From contig NC_092234.1 of NCBI RefSeq assembly GCF_036320965.1, positions 42,963,032 through 43,027,031 of the forward strand: a stretch of 64,000 nt of DNA, in the 5' to 3' direction. The notes beneath the pieces were generated by a model that saw only the letters and a list, made by a program, of their open reading frames with translations, had not been told where the DNA came from and made no database searches. How positions within the stretch are numbered: position 1 is the stretch's first letter; the number at the start of each line of letters is the position of its first letter. This stretch comes from Panulirus ornatus. Its lineage: Eukaryota > Arthropoda > Malacostraca > Decapoda > Palinuridae. Below are positions 46,066 to 57,434 of the stretch, one piece after another. The position numbers and the translations under genes are program-made.

Positions 46066-48182
46066 GTTAGATCAGCTTCAGAGTTAGAGAATGGACCAGC
46101 AAGTCATTTTAGCTGATCCTTAATGATCAGCCCATACAATGTTAGGAAGACTTACAAGAGGGAAGAACAAAACAGAAGCATAGAGAACCATTCATAAAAT
46201 TATATGATGGCAAACGGTTGCAATTCATGGGTGACATGCTAGAAAGCATACACGACACAGTGAGGTAGCGGGTAGATTAACCTCGATTAGAACATTATTT
46301 CCATGATCTAGCTGAGAAGTGCCTTCATTAAAAAAATTCCTACTCTCGACATAAAGATTTTAGGGAAAAAACATTCCTGCTAAGCTATTTGAGCTTCCAG
46401 CTCACACAAGGATGAGATGCATATAACAACAAAACCTTACACAGGAAGTTTGTAAACTAGTATGATAAATGGAGACAGTGTGAAAATATAAGACCAAATA
46501 ACTTATAAGATAAATGTTTCATGATATATGTGTGGTGAGAATTAGCTTCCCTAGTATCACTAAAGATTCTTTGCTATCAATCAGAGAGTTTGACCCTCTA
46601 CCAACACAACCTTAAAGCTGTTAGGTGTCAATGTCATATCTACAATGACAAATACATAAGAATGCACCATATTGAAATTCAAGATATACAAGTAAATCAT
46701 CAATGTCTTTTAATATTACAATTCACAAACTTAACAAAACTGATAAATGCTAATAATACGAAAGGTTACTCCTAATACCACCTTGCACACTCAGTCTAAA
46801 ACTGGGGTCATACCAAAGGCTGCACCTAGTCCCATCCACTTCACCCAGTCTATGATTTAGGAAAAGCTTTAATATATTGAGTTTCTTACTTCTACTTATA
46901 TTAGTGAACTGTACAGTATTCCCAGCAATCACACAAAACACATTATTATGCTCTAAAGAAAGCATATCTGAAATAATCCTTCGGCACAAAATCAACAAAC
47001 TTTGTTTCCTTTAGATAGTGTAAAAAAGGTTTATTTTCATATGGTATCAACTGGTCATGTTTTGTTAAATGATGGTTGATAAGTTCTGAGGGCAGTTTCT
47101 TGTTTTGGCAACCAGGTCCCCATAAAGATGCTACTCTAGTACTTTGACATCTAATTCATAAAACACCTTTGGTTATCATTCTGTTACAAGGGAGTTCTCC
47201 AATATAAACTAAGTTTACTACAATGTCTAATGATTTGTTTTCATCACATGATATCAATATAAGTTGGAATACCCTATCAATCCTCATCTGTTGTCAATAT
47301 GAAAGTAAATTAAAGTGAAATGAAATTTGAAAGAAAATAGATAATTTCTTTTCTCTTTAGATATGAATGAATCATACCTATGATGTGAGAGGAGTCCTCA
47401 ACTTTTAGTATTACCTTTCATAAAACCCTGAGGTCGTAAGAGTGGGTTTAAGCAGTAAGACAGTGTTTCCTTATTTTTAAAAAATCATCCATTATCATAC
47501 CTATTTGGAAAAAAAACATATACAAAGTCATTCATGCATGTAATACTGTGCAACAGTTAATAAGATGAAAATTCCTCATGAGGGCCTCTTACATCCCAAA
47601 GACTATTCTTTATTTTGGCTCTATCCTTAAAGCAAAATTGCTGAAAGACCTGTCATTCCTTCTTTTACCTTGTGATTTAGAGCATTTTTTTTCACATAGC
47701 ACATTGTGTGATATGGATAAGTACTTAGGGTTATTATGTGTCTCTTGATCACTAGCATGATAAAAACAAGACCACAAATCATGACATAGCATAATCCAGT
47801 TTGCCATTCAACTCTTGGGACTAAAGTGCACACCTTACCACCACTTTACATTGGAGATGTACACCTGAAAAACATAGCATAGTTGTATCATCATAAAATG
47901 GAACCCATTTTACACAGGTTCCAATGGGATAAAGAGGGGTTACTATCCTAGAGGACACTTCTCAATACAACAGAATAATAAAAAAATGCAAAGAAACTTG
48001 CAATACAGTACATGCACATCATGAACCTAAGTACCTGAATGAAAAATAGTTTAAAATGATGTTTTTATGTAAAATTAAAGTACAGTTAAAATAAGCATGT
48101 TACAATGACTCTGATCTTTGACCAGACACTAAAAATTTTGCTCCAAGTTCTCCATAGTCTACCTCTAGAAAAATAATCATCA
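46066..48182. other. AT-rich, no gene recognised
   Basis: The minus frame at 46,750-46,998 (82 codons) and the pair near 47,610-47,833 have no family resemblance that I can name. The region could be intron or old transposon. Confidence 0.4.
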
Positions 48183-48449
48183 TGGAGAAATGGTAGCAAG
48201 AAAAGAAAAGGAAGATGGACTGAGTGTTCTGAAGAACTGCTGAATGCATTAGATTAGATGATAAGGAAGATAGAAATATTGCATGAGGAGGTGTCATGCA
48301 GAGTGAGGGAGTTTGGGCAGATGTTATGATGAAAACTATTAACAAATGAAGTGTCAAAGCAACAGGTATGGATGGGATTGCAGTTGAGTTCCTCAAAAGA
48401 AGGAGGGGTGGATATTGATGATTGATTATTCGGACTGTTCAGTGCTTGT

Positions 48450-48659
48450 GTGGTTCAAGGTGAGGTTTCTGAGGAATGGAAGAATGCATGTATAATGCCC
48501 TTATATAAAGGCAAAAGGAACATAATGAATGCTCAAACTATGGAGGCATGGGTGTCTCAAAACTTTGGCAGATTGTATAGCTATCTGACCTGGGTTTTGC
48601 TGATAAAGAGGAGCTTGTGGCATGAAAGAATAACCAATAATTTTGCAATGTACCCTTGA
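48450..48659 (+). pseudogene. RTE-1 RT fragment in copy 1
   Basis: MVQGEVSEEWKNACIMPLYK, then GKRNIMNAQTMEAW, corresponds to HGEVPEDWRNACIVPLYKGK in the intact copy. After the codon for Trp the sequence changes to unrelated DNA. Confidence 0.75.
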
Positions 48660-49164
48660 CTCCTGACTGGTTGAGTTTGCTTACTACTGGTTTTCTTTTA
48701 CTGATTTTAATGTATTCATATGGCATAATCTGGGAAGTTAGCTACCTAGGAATGGTGTACAGTAACTACACATTCAGGTAATTTGGTTTCCATATAATGT
48801 TCTTTCAAGTCAGAAGAGGGCAGATCAATCACAACATATTTCTTTAGCTGTGTATCGAGTACAAACATTTTGCATGCATCTACTTGCCGCTTTAAGATAA
48901 AGATTCAAGAGGTCTACTCATAATAGAGATACTCCACTTTCTTTGATTCCTTAAGTCATGCTGAATGTATCCTATGAATATGTTAAGCATGAAATCATCT
49001 CATTCATATCGTTCCTAAGCATTCCTCATTTACCTTTAAGGAGAAATAATAGATGAGAGTGCTTAAATTTCTTGTGGCATGTGACTCCTTTCTTACTGAA
49101 GGCAATTTCTCACCCCATACGTCACACAATATAACTTTCTACCAGTTGATCACTTACTTTCTTT

Positions 49165-49395
49165 CCTTCATTCATGAATGTTCACAATATCCTACTTGAG
49201 CAAGGTAGCATCAAGAACAAATGATTGAGCCTCAGAAGAAAAATAATTAGTTGACTCCTTCCCCTGTTCCTTCTTTTAGAAAGTAAAACAGGGAAGGGGA
49301 ACATTTCTAGCCCCTCATTCCTGCTCCTCTTAGTTGCCTTTTAGAACATACAGGAGATATGGAGGCAGTATTTCTACTCCCTTATCCCCAAGGGT
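49165..49395 (-). repeat. Composite SINE, full unit, diverged
   Basis: Minus order: head CCTTGGGGATAAGGGAGTAG (from 49,395), AAAAGGCAACTAAGAGG, then GAAGGAACAGGGGAAGGAGT, and the tail core ATGCTACCTTGC near 49,205. The head matches the first bases of the RTE-1 5' UTR at 25,378. Confidence 0.65.
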
Positions 49396-50084
49396 ACTAG
49401 TTGGTCACAGCAATGTCAATAATAAAATAACTATTTGTAAAAACCTTTGGCAAATATTTCATGTATCAAATACAAATTATCTATACAAGATATAAGAAGC
49501 ACTACTTGGCTGTAAGTTGACTATGATTTTTCTTTGTGAATTTAACAACATTTATCACTACACATGAAAATAGTATTCTGCAATAGAAAAAAATGTAAAT
49601 TGCTTTTACAAAAAATCTTCATAAGTAAAAAAGACTTATTAAACTATCAGGAAGCACCAAGGGAATTACCATCTGCATTCTCATCTAAAGTATACTAGTA
49701 GTTCTCTTCATCATTTAATCTGAGTTCTACCCTTGAATAAACATGAAAATTGCCACAGAAATCAAATATATATGGCCCTACTCAGACCATAAATCACAAC
49801 TGTCCTTCAATTTTTGCAGGGTAGCAACCTCCCATTGTAAGATGGTTAACTAGTCCAGGGTCTTGACCTGCAATAATGATCAGCCTTGTAAAAACCTGTG
49901 CAAAGAGTATGAAAAGACAACATGGATTGTGAGTTTATAAGGGTTACTAAAGAAATTAATCATCATACTTGATTGCCTTCATCCATTCCTGGCACTACCC
50001 TGCCCCACAGGAAATAGCATCGCTACCCCCTGCTTCAGCGAAGTAGCACCATGAAAACAGACAAAAAGAAATTAAATACCTTTT

Positions 50085-50630
50085 ACCTGCAGGAAAGGAG
50101 TGCCAGTGATTTGAAGGAATGCAAGAAAGCAAGGGCAAATGACTGATGGGGTTAAAGTACACCAATGAACTTCAAGGAGAAAACATTCTGGAAGATGAAC
50201 AGTGTGAGCAGAACAAAAGAACACAAGGGGGCAACCAAGAGAAGACCAAGTGGAGAAATGGTAGCAAGAAAAGAAAAGGAAGATGGACTGAGTGTTCTGA
50301 AGAACTGCTGAATGCATTAGATTAGATGATAAGGAAGATAGAAATATTGCATGAGGAGGTGTCATGCAGAGTGAGGGAGTTTGGGCAGATGTTATGATGA
50401 AAACTATTAACAAATGAAGTGTCAAAGCAACAGGTATGGATGGGATTGCAGTTGAGTTCCTCAAAAGAAGGAGGGGTGGATATTGATGATTGATTATTCG
50501 GACTGTTCAGTGCTTGTGTGGTTCAAGGTGAGGTTTCTGAGGAATGGAAGAATGCATGTATAATGCCCTTATATAAAGGCAAAAGGAACATAATGAATGC
50601 TCAAACTATGGAGGCATGGGTGTCTCAAAA
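50085..50630 (+). pseudogene. RTE-1 RT N-terminal fragment in copy 2
   Basis: Matches the intact RTE-1 from the NFRENKKMFWKEVNRVRKT region (here FKENI-FWKMNSVSRTKE) to PLYKGK. Many frame breaks; the same piece is at 52,290-52,830. Confidence 0.7.
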
Positions 50631-52458
50631 CTTTGGCAGATTGTATAGCTATCTGACCTGGGTTTTGCTGATAAAGAGGAGCTTGTGGCATGAAAGAATA
50701 ACCAATAATTTTGCAATGTACCCTTGACTCCTGACTGGTTGAGTTTGCTTACTACTGGTTTTCTTTTACTGATTTTAATGTATTCATATGGCATAATCTG
50801 GGAAGTTAGCTACCTAGGAATGGTGTACAGTAACTACACATTCAGGTAATTTGGTTTCCATATAATGTTCTTTCAAGTCAGAAGAGGGCAGATCAATCAC
50901 AACATATTTCTTTAGCTGTGTATCGAGTACAAACATTTTGCATGCATCTACTTGCCGCTTTAAGATAAAGATTCAAGAGGTCTACTCATAATAGAGATAC
51001 TCCACTTTCTTTGATTCCTTAAGTCATGCTGAATGTATCCTATGAATATGTTAAGCATGAAATCATCTCATTCATATCGTTCCTAAGCATTCCTCATTTA
51101 CCTTTAAGGAGAAATAATAGATGAGAGTGCTTAAATTTCTTGTGGCATGTGACTCCTTTCTTACTGAAGGCAATTTCTCACCCCATACGTCACACAATAT
51201 AACTTTCTACCAGTTGATCACTTACTTTCTTTCCTTCATTCATGAATGTTCACAATATCCTACTTGAGCAAGGTAGCATCAAGAACAAATGATTGAGCCT
51301 CAGAAGAAAAATAATTAGTTGACTCCTTCCCCTGTTCCTTCTTTTAGAAAGTAAAACAGGGAAGGGGAACATTTCTAGCCCCTCATTCCTGCTCCTCTTA
51401 GTTGCCTTTTAGAACATACAGGAGATATGGAGGCAGTATTTCTACTCCCTTATCCCCAAGGGTACTAGTTGGTCACAGCAATGTCAATAATAAAATAACT
51501 ATTTGTAAAAACCTTTGGCAAATATTTCATGTATCAAATACAAATTATCTATACAAGATATAAGAAGCACTACTTGGCTGTAAGTTGACTATGATTTTTC
51601 TTTGTGAATTTAACAACATTTATCACTACACATGAAAATAGTATTCTGCAATAGAAAAAAATGTAAATTGCTTTTACAAAAAATCTTCATAAGTAAAAAA
51701 GACTTATTAAACTATCAGGAAGCACCAAGGGAATTACCATCTGCATTCTCATCTAAAGTATACTAGTAGTTCTCTTCATCATTTAATCTGAGTTCTACCC
51801 TTGAATAAACATGAAAATTGCCACAGAAATCAAATATATATGGCCCTACTCAGACCATAAATCACAACTGTCCTTCAATTTTTGCAGGGTAGCAACCTCC
51901 CATTGTAAGATGGTTAACTAGTCCAGGGTCTTGACCTGCAATAATGATCAGCCTTGTAAAAACCTGTGCAAAGAGTATGAAAAGACAACATGGATTGTGA
52001 GTTTATAAGGGTTACTAAAGAAATTAATCATCATACTTGATTGCTGTTTCCCACATCAGCAAGGTAGCACCAGGAAACAGATGAAGAAAAGCCCATCCAT
52101 TCACATACACATACATAAACGTCCATACATACACATATACATACATATACATATATACACATGTACATATTCATACTTGATTGCCTTCATCCATTCCTGG
52201 CACTACCCTGCCCCACAGGAAATAGCATCGCTACCCCCTGCTTCAGCGAAGTAGCACCATGAAAACAGACAAAAAGAAATTAAATACCTTTTACCTGCAG
52301 GAAAGGAGTGCCAGTGATTTGAAGGAATGCAAGAAAGCAAGGGCAAATGACTGATGGGGTTAAAGTACACCAATGAACTTCAAGGAGAAAACATTCTGGA
52401 AGATGAACAGTGTGAGCAGAACAAAAGAACACAAGGGGGCAACCAAGAGAAGACCAAG
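50251..52458 (+). repeat. Tandem duplication, copy 2 (2208 bp)
   Basis: Visually identical to copy 1 except for the 140-base segment at 52,045-52,184 that copy 1 lacks. That segment holds a minus-strand tail hairpin (TTTCCTGGTGCTACCTTGC) and CA/TA-rich UTR. Confidence 0.9.
51233..51463 (-). repeat. Composite SINE (second copy, inside duplicate 2)
   Basis: Duplicate of 49,165-49,395, shifted by 2068 bases. Confidence 0.65.
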
Positions 52459-53900
52459 TGGAGAAATGGTAGCAAGAAAAGAAAAGGAAGATGGACTGAG
52501 TGTTCTGAAGAACTGCTGAATGCATTAGATTAGATGATAAGGAAGATAGAAATATTGCATGAGGAGGTGTCATGCAGAGTGAGGGAGTTTGGGCAGATGT
52601 TATGATGAAAACTATTAACAAATGAAGTGTCAAAGCAACAGGTATGGATGGGATTGCAGTTGAGTTCCTCAAAAGAAGGAGGGGTGGATATTGATGATTG
52701 ATTATTCGGACTGTTCAGTGCTTGTGTGGTTCAAGGTGAGGTTTCTGAGGAATGGAAGAATGCATGTATAATGCCCTTATATAAAGGCAAAAGGAACATA
52801 AATGAATGCTCAAAACTATGGAGGCATGGGTATTTTTGGTATAACTAGTAAGGTGTATAAAAGAATGGTAATTGAGAGGAAGATGGCAGGCACAGAAAAT
52901 CCAGGTGAGTTGGAGAAACGCAGCTGCAGGAGAGGTTAAGGTTGAGTGGATATGGTGTTTGATTTGAAGAATATGTGTGAGAAATGCCAGAAGAAAGAGA
53001 GTTACTTGTAAGTGACATTTAGGATCTGGATAAAGCATATGGTAGCTTTGGTGGGGTTGTCTCATGGAAGGTGCCACACATATTTGGTTTCAATGGAAAG
53101 TTACTAAATGCAGTGGTTTGTTTTTACCCGGAAAGCAAGGCATGTTTTAGATTGGAAGGAAGGAGGGCGAGTGGTTCCTTGTGAAGGAGACTCTCGTTAA
53201 TTAAATTATGGAAAGAATAATTATGGTGGTAAATGCAAATATCTATAATGTGTAAACATCATGTAAATAATGTCAATCCATTTTTGAGAAGTTCATCTGT
53301 ATTCCTATCCACACCTGCTGCTTTGCCACACTTCTATGGAAAGGGGAAGGTCTACAGTATTTTGGGGTTGGATTGGGCACAGGAGATGAATCAACTGTTT
53401 GCAGATGACAAGGTTCTGATGGCAATCTCTTGAAAGAAGTTCCAGAAGCTGGTTGTGAGAGTGGTGGAAAAAGAAAACAGAGTAAATGTCAACAAAAGTA
53501 ATGATGTGCATCAGGAGGAGGGAAAGATGGGAGGAACTGGAGTGTTTTGAGTGTTTTAGACACTTGAAACTAGACATGACAGTGGATAAAAACATGGTGA
53601 TTGATGAGAATCACAGAATGGGGAGGGGAGCTGAGGTCCTGGGTGCAATAAGGAGCATGTGGAAGGAGGAGTTACTCTCTCTAAAGGGTAAGATGGGTAT
53701 GTTTGAAGGTAAAATAATCCCTATAGAGTTCTATTAAGTCTTGGCCTTGAAAGCAAAAGAAAAGAAGATGCAGGACATATTGAAAATAAAATGCCTGAGG
53801 ACTATGTGTTGTGAAGTCGGCTGATTGTGTAAGGTATGACAGTGTGAGGGAGAAGTTTGGTAGTAAGCACAGTCTTATTGAGAGAGCTAACCTGTCTCAT
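52290..53900 (+). mobile_element. Old, decayed RTE-1 copy
   Basis: It continues the tandem copy 3 piece through NYRG-, EE-CGFRSG-like and motif A (DLDKAYG near 53,025), to a FADD-like box (TTTGCAGATGACAAGG near 53,397) and an EEELLSLKGKMGMFEGKII-like stretch (53,660-53,720). Many stops. It meets a minus-strand copy near 53,925. Confidence 0.7.
52459..52831 (+). repeat. Tandem duplication, partial copy 3
   Basis: It follows copies 1 and 2 for about 370 bases, with one-base insertions in ACATAAATG and CAAAACTATG close to its end. It then diverges after GGAGGCATGGGT (52,831) and continues as RTE-1. Confidence 0.85.
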
Positions 53901-53924
53901 TTCCCTGCTGCACTTTATTTCCTT

Positions 53925-54885
53925 ACTTTTGCTCAAAATTTACTATCAACTTTCTTTCAAACTCTCCCAACTCTGTCACCAGCTTCTGGAGTTTCTCTCT
54001 CAAGCCTGCTACTAGAGCTGTGTTGTCTGCTAACAGCAAATGATTCACCTTCTATGCCCCTCACTCTAAAGCCCTTACACTTACCTCCTCTACCACCCCA
54101 TCCATAGATTAAAAAAAAAAAAGTGTATCACACATCCTTGATGCAGATCCAACTTCACCAGGAACCACTCACCCACCTCCCTTCCTACTCTTAAACATGC
54201 CTTGCTCTCACTGTTCAAACTCCTCACTGCATTCAGTAACTTTCCATTGAACCTACATATTCGGAGCACCTTCCATAAGACCTCTCTGTCCATGCACCGT
54301 ATGTTTTCTCCAAATCCATAAATGCTACACATAAATTCAAGAAAATGCCTGAGTCCTCATATCCTCTACCTCTACCTCACAGTGCTTCCCTACAGTCAGA
54401 TGGTCTTTGCATACCACCCCTTTTTCAATCACCACTCTCACATACACTTTACCAAGCGCATCAAATGAGTAATTCTTCTGTAATTCAAGCATTCACTTTT
54501 GTTCCCTTGCCTTTATATAAAACAAGGGCATTATACATGCATTCTGCCAATCTTAGGGTACTAACTTAGGGCCACAAAAATGTTGACTAGCTGATTAACT
54601 AGTCATAAACAATGTCACCCCCTTTCTTGAAAAATTCATTGGTATTCCTATCCACTCCTACTGCTTCACGACACTTCACCTTATGAAAAAACTTTCACTA
54701 CCTCTTTTTTCACAACACCATTCAACAAGACTCTCACTTCACTAGTCATATCATCCCAAACACACCACATCCACCATCTTATCATCTAAGGTATTGAATA
54801 GCCCTTCAGAACACTCACTCCATTTCTCTTTTCCGTAAGTGCTTGCCTTTTCATACCTATAACTGCTTACATCTTCAAATGATAA
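53925..54885 (-). mobile_element. Old, decayed RTE-1 copy, RT part
   Basis: Minus strand: RT N-terminal part (near 54,850-54,500), a motif A region near 54,330 interrupted by insertions, then SESKACLRVGREVGEWFLVK and DLHQGCVI (open at 54,090-54,332), then a LADNTALVAGL-like FADD box near 54,025. No 3' end is present; it stops within the RT, facing the plus copy. Confidence 0.7.
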
Positions 54886-55177
54886 ATGTGTGATAAATGA
54901 AAAAAGTAATAATATGTTCTAAGACTATGGATATGTTTTACATTCTATCTTGTTGTATTCTAAAATCTTTTATTGTTATCTCATCACAGGTTCTTGGTTC
55001 ATTGTTTTCATTAGTACAAATTTCCTGGGATTTCATAATGCGAAATGAAATGAACAACTGTGTACTTTTTACACTACAGTATTATACATTTACATATTCT
55101 CTTGTCACTAGGTGTTCTATCATTATCACCATGTTTGTTGTTAAATATACAAAGAAAAAATCCTGAATACCACATTC
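54886..55177. other. AT-rich spacer
   Basis: Nothing recognised; the 89-codon frame at 54,897 is low-complexity. Confidence 0.4.
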
Positions 55178-55302
55178 ATTTTTTTTTTTTTTTTTTATAC
55201 TATTCGCTATTTCCCGCGATAGCGAGGTAGCGTTAAGAACAGAGGACTGGGCCTTTGAGGGAATATCCTCACCTGGCCCTCTTCTCTGTTCCTTCTTTTG
55301 TT
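55178..55302 (-). repeat. Composite SINE, second half
   Basis: Minus strand: AAAAGAAGGAACAGAGAAGA, GGCCAGGTGAGGATATTCCC, CCTCTGTTCTTAACGCTACC, then TCGCTATCGCGGGAAATAGCG and an A-run. Nearly identical to 25,473-25,580, so a young copy. Confidence 0.85.
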
Positions 55303-56123
55303 AATTGTATTAAAGTCATCAACAGTAACTTATTTACCAGTAAAAGGTTTTTACACTGTTTTATAATGCTAATTTTCTTCATGACATTTGGGAAAATTTC
55401 AAGCAGTAGCCTAAATATGCAGTAAACTATCCTGATTACTCAAATCAAAAGTACATCATCAAGAACAACGTTGCCATCATACTCACAGGGCATTATTCCA
55501 TTTTGAAAAGTGGAATATTTCAATGATACAAATTACTAAGTTTTGAAAATAAGCAACTACAGTATCAGAATCCTGAGACCTGCTACTATTTCAGTTTTGC
55601 TCTCTGGGTATCAACTAGCTAAAGTAAACTAGATAATCATATGAAGGCCCAACCAAAATACTTTTCTATGTAAGGAAAGAATTTTGATGGATAGTCACAT
55701 TTCAAAGTAAGCAAATACTTCCTTCGCATCATAAAGTTCAATAAAGCCTAACCAACTCCACAACATGATTAACAGAACCACCTTCCCAGTAACCTCCATA
55801 TTATAAAGAAAATACAATGCCATTTAATTACAAGGTATCAGTGATGATTACAATATAAACTGGTGAGGCAGTGTAGAGTTACATTACTGTACCATGCTTG
55901 GTATGTAGTATATGCTGTATTTTGAAAATGTCTACAATAAAATGGTTGTGAATGTGGTATACAATTGGAAGCCGTACCGAGAGCTATTCTAAATCTGGGT
56001 TTATGTGAAAGTTGACCACTGAACATGTGAAGAAACATACAACAATAAATATCTTACAATGTAAGAGTTAAAACGTCACCATAAATAACACGTACATAAC
56101 TCAATGACCCATATTTCAAATTA
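55303..56123. other. AT-rich region, possible 3' UTR of the minus-strand gene
   Basis: No repeat recognised. It lies immediately downstream, on the minus strand, of the MIF4G-like exon, so part may be its 3' UTR. Confidence 0.35.
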
Positions 56124-56294
56124 TTATCCTCGTACATTCCTGCTTGGAGGAAGATGGATTCGATCACCACCTCGAGGTCTCCACCCATTAGCACGAAGGT
56201 CCAGTGTGTCTTGTGTTAAAAATCGAAGTCTGAGATTTAAGCTACCATCTCCAAGACGATTTTCCAAATAGGTGCAACTCTGGTTTACTAAGCC
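56124..56294 (-). CDS. Likely last exon of a MIF4G-domain (eIF4G-like) gene
   Basis: On the minus strand a strong acceptor (TTGTTCCTTTACCACAG, ending at 56,295) opens straight into 56 codons in phase 0 and a stop at 56,124-56,126. The end of the product, LNLRLRFLTQDTLDLRANGW followed by RPRGGDRIHLPP, resembles the last helix and tail of MIF4G domains in eIF4G-type translation factors (RLRFML-D-LDLR--NW-PR, from memory of the family). MIF4G domains bind other initiation or RNA-processing factors. Codon use and GC content differ from the flanks. Other MIF4G proteins (PAIP1-, CTIF-like) are possible. The upstream exon should lie beyond 56.3 kb but I could not find it. Confidence 0.5.
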   Translation of the reverse strand, partial: GLVNQSCTYLENRLGDGSLNLRLRFLTQDTLDLRANGWRPRGGDRIHLPPSRNVRG

Positions 56295-56775
56295 CTGTGG
56301 TAAAGGAACAATTTGTATATCACAATCAGTTGATATTTAAAACATGCAAACATCCTAACAAAAGACTTACAAACATGCTACAGTCATTGCTTACTGAACC
56401 ATTTTCTTTATATAGCAAACATTGCATTTACATTCACACATGGTGGGAAATCTTATTAGAAACACAAGCTAGACTTGAAACATGGAACACCTCTGGCTGG
56501 TAGGTTGGATCTTTATGCAGGTTATCCCTGGTAACAGAACAGATGCACTCTTGAGAAGCCATTCTTTAAAAAAAAAAGAAAAAAAATCAAGAATGAAATC
56601 CAATTTCCCACAGATTTCCTTAACATAATTGAAGATGTATTAAAAAAAAAGAGCAACAAGATGTAATCAAAGTAAACTTGACAAAGCAGAAAACCTTTTA
56701 TAAACACTTACTTAAAATAATTTGACAATGTTTTGACATACAAATATAATAATAGTAATAATGATATTTTTTTCA
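56295..56775. other. Probable intron, AT-rich
   Basis: On the minus strand it precedes the MIF4G-like exon. A-runs at about 56,569-56,588 and 56,641-56,652; no other exon recognised. Confidence 0.35.
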
Positions 56776-57432
56776 TACTTGTCTACTGTTTCCCAAGTCA
56801 ACAAGGTTGTGCCAGACACAGATAGGCCCCATTCACTTCCAACTATTCTCTAACTGTCTTGTGCAATGTAGCAAAACTATAGCTCTTATCCACAACCACG
56901 CCCCACAGAACCTTTCCCTGGTTCAGTACAATGACAGCATATCGCCCCCTGCATACTACATTGTTTCAAGTCACTCTATCCCATGCACACTTTTCATCAT
57001 CCTGCATGTTCAGGCTCTGTCCACTCAAAATATTCTTCACACCCTCTTTCCATCTCCCGTTGATCTTCCCCTTCTCCATTTCCCCTCCACTTCTGACATA
57101 TATCCTCTTTGTCAACATCTCCTCCCTCATTTTCTCTGTATGTCCAAACCATTTCAGCACATTCTTCAACTCTCTCAACCATCCGCTCTAATTAGCACAC
57201 CTCTCTCTTACCCTTTTATTATTTATTCAATCAAAACCACCTCACACCATGTATTGCCCATAACATTTCATTTTCAACACATCCATCCTCTTCTGCACAT
57301 CCTCATCTATAGCTCATGCCTTGCATCTATATAATATTGTTGGGACTACAATACCTTCAAGCATATCCATTTTTGTCCTCACAGATACTGACCTCTCTTT
57401 CCACACATTCCTCAATGCTCCCAAAACCTTTG
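56776..57432 (-). mobile_element. Old RTE-1-like copy, C-terminal part and 3' end
   Basis: Minus strand: the stretch encoding NVWKERSVSVRTKMDMLEGI (near 57,400), an LYRCKA motif, then VLKWFGHTEKMREEMLTKRI (about 57,140) and the 3' UTR to a variant tail core at 56,785-56,826 (CACAACCTTGTTGACTTGGG). Divergence from other copies is high. Confidence 0.75.
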
Positions 57433-57434
57433 CA

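Larger units (their letters stand above)
48183..50250 (+). repeat. Tandem duplication, copy 1 (2068 bp)
   Basis: It runs from TGGAGAAATGGTAGCAAG (48,183) to the base before the same word at 50,251. It contains an old RTE-1 RT piece, a non-coding stretch with a minus-strand SINE (about 49,165-49,395), and an RTE-1 start piece (49,970-50,250). Relative to copy 2 it lacks 140 bases between two TCATACTTGATTGC words. Confidence 0.9.

Noticed and set aside
46750..46998. Minus-strand 82-codon frame as a host gene
   Set aside because: No family resemblance, no splice context and AT-rich composition; cannot be supported.
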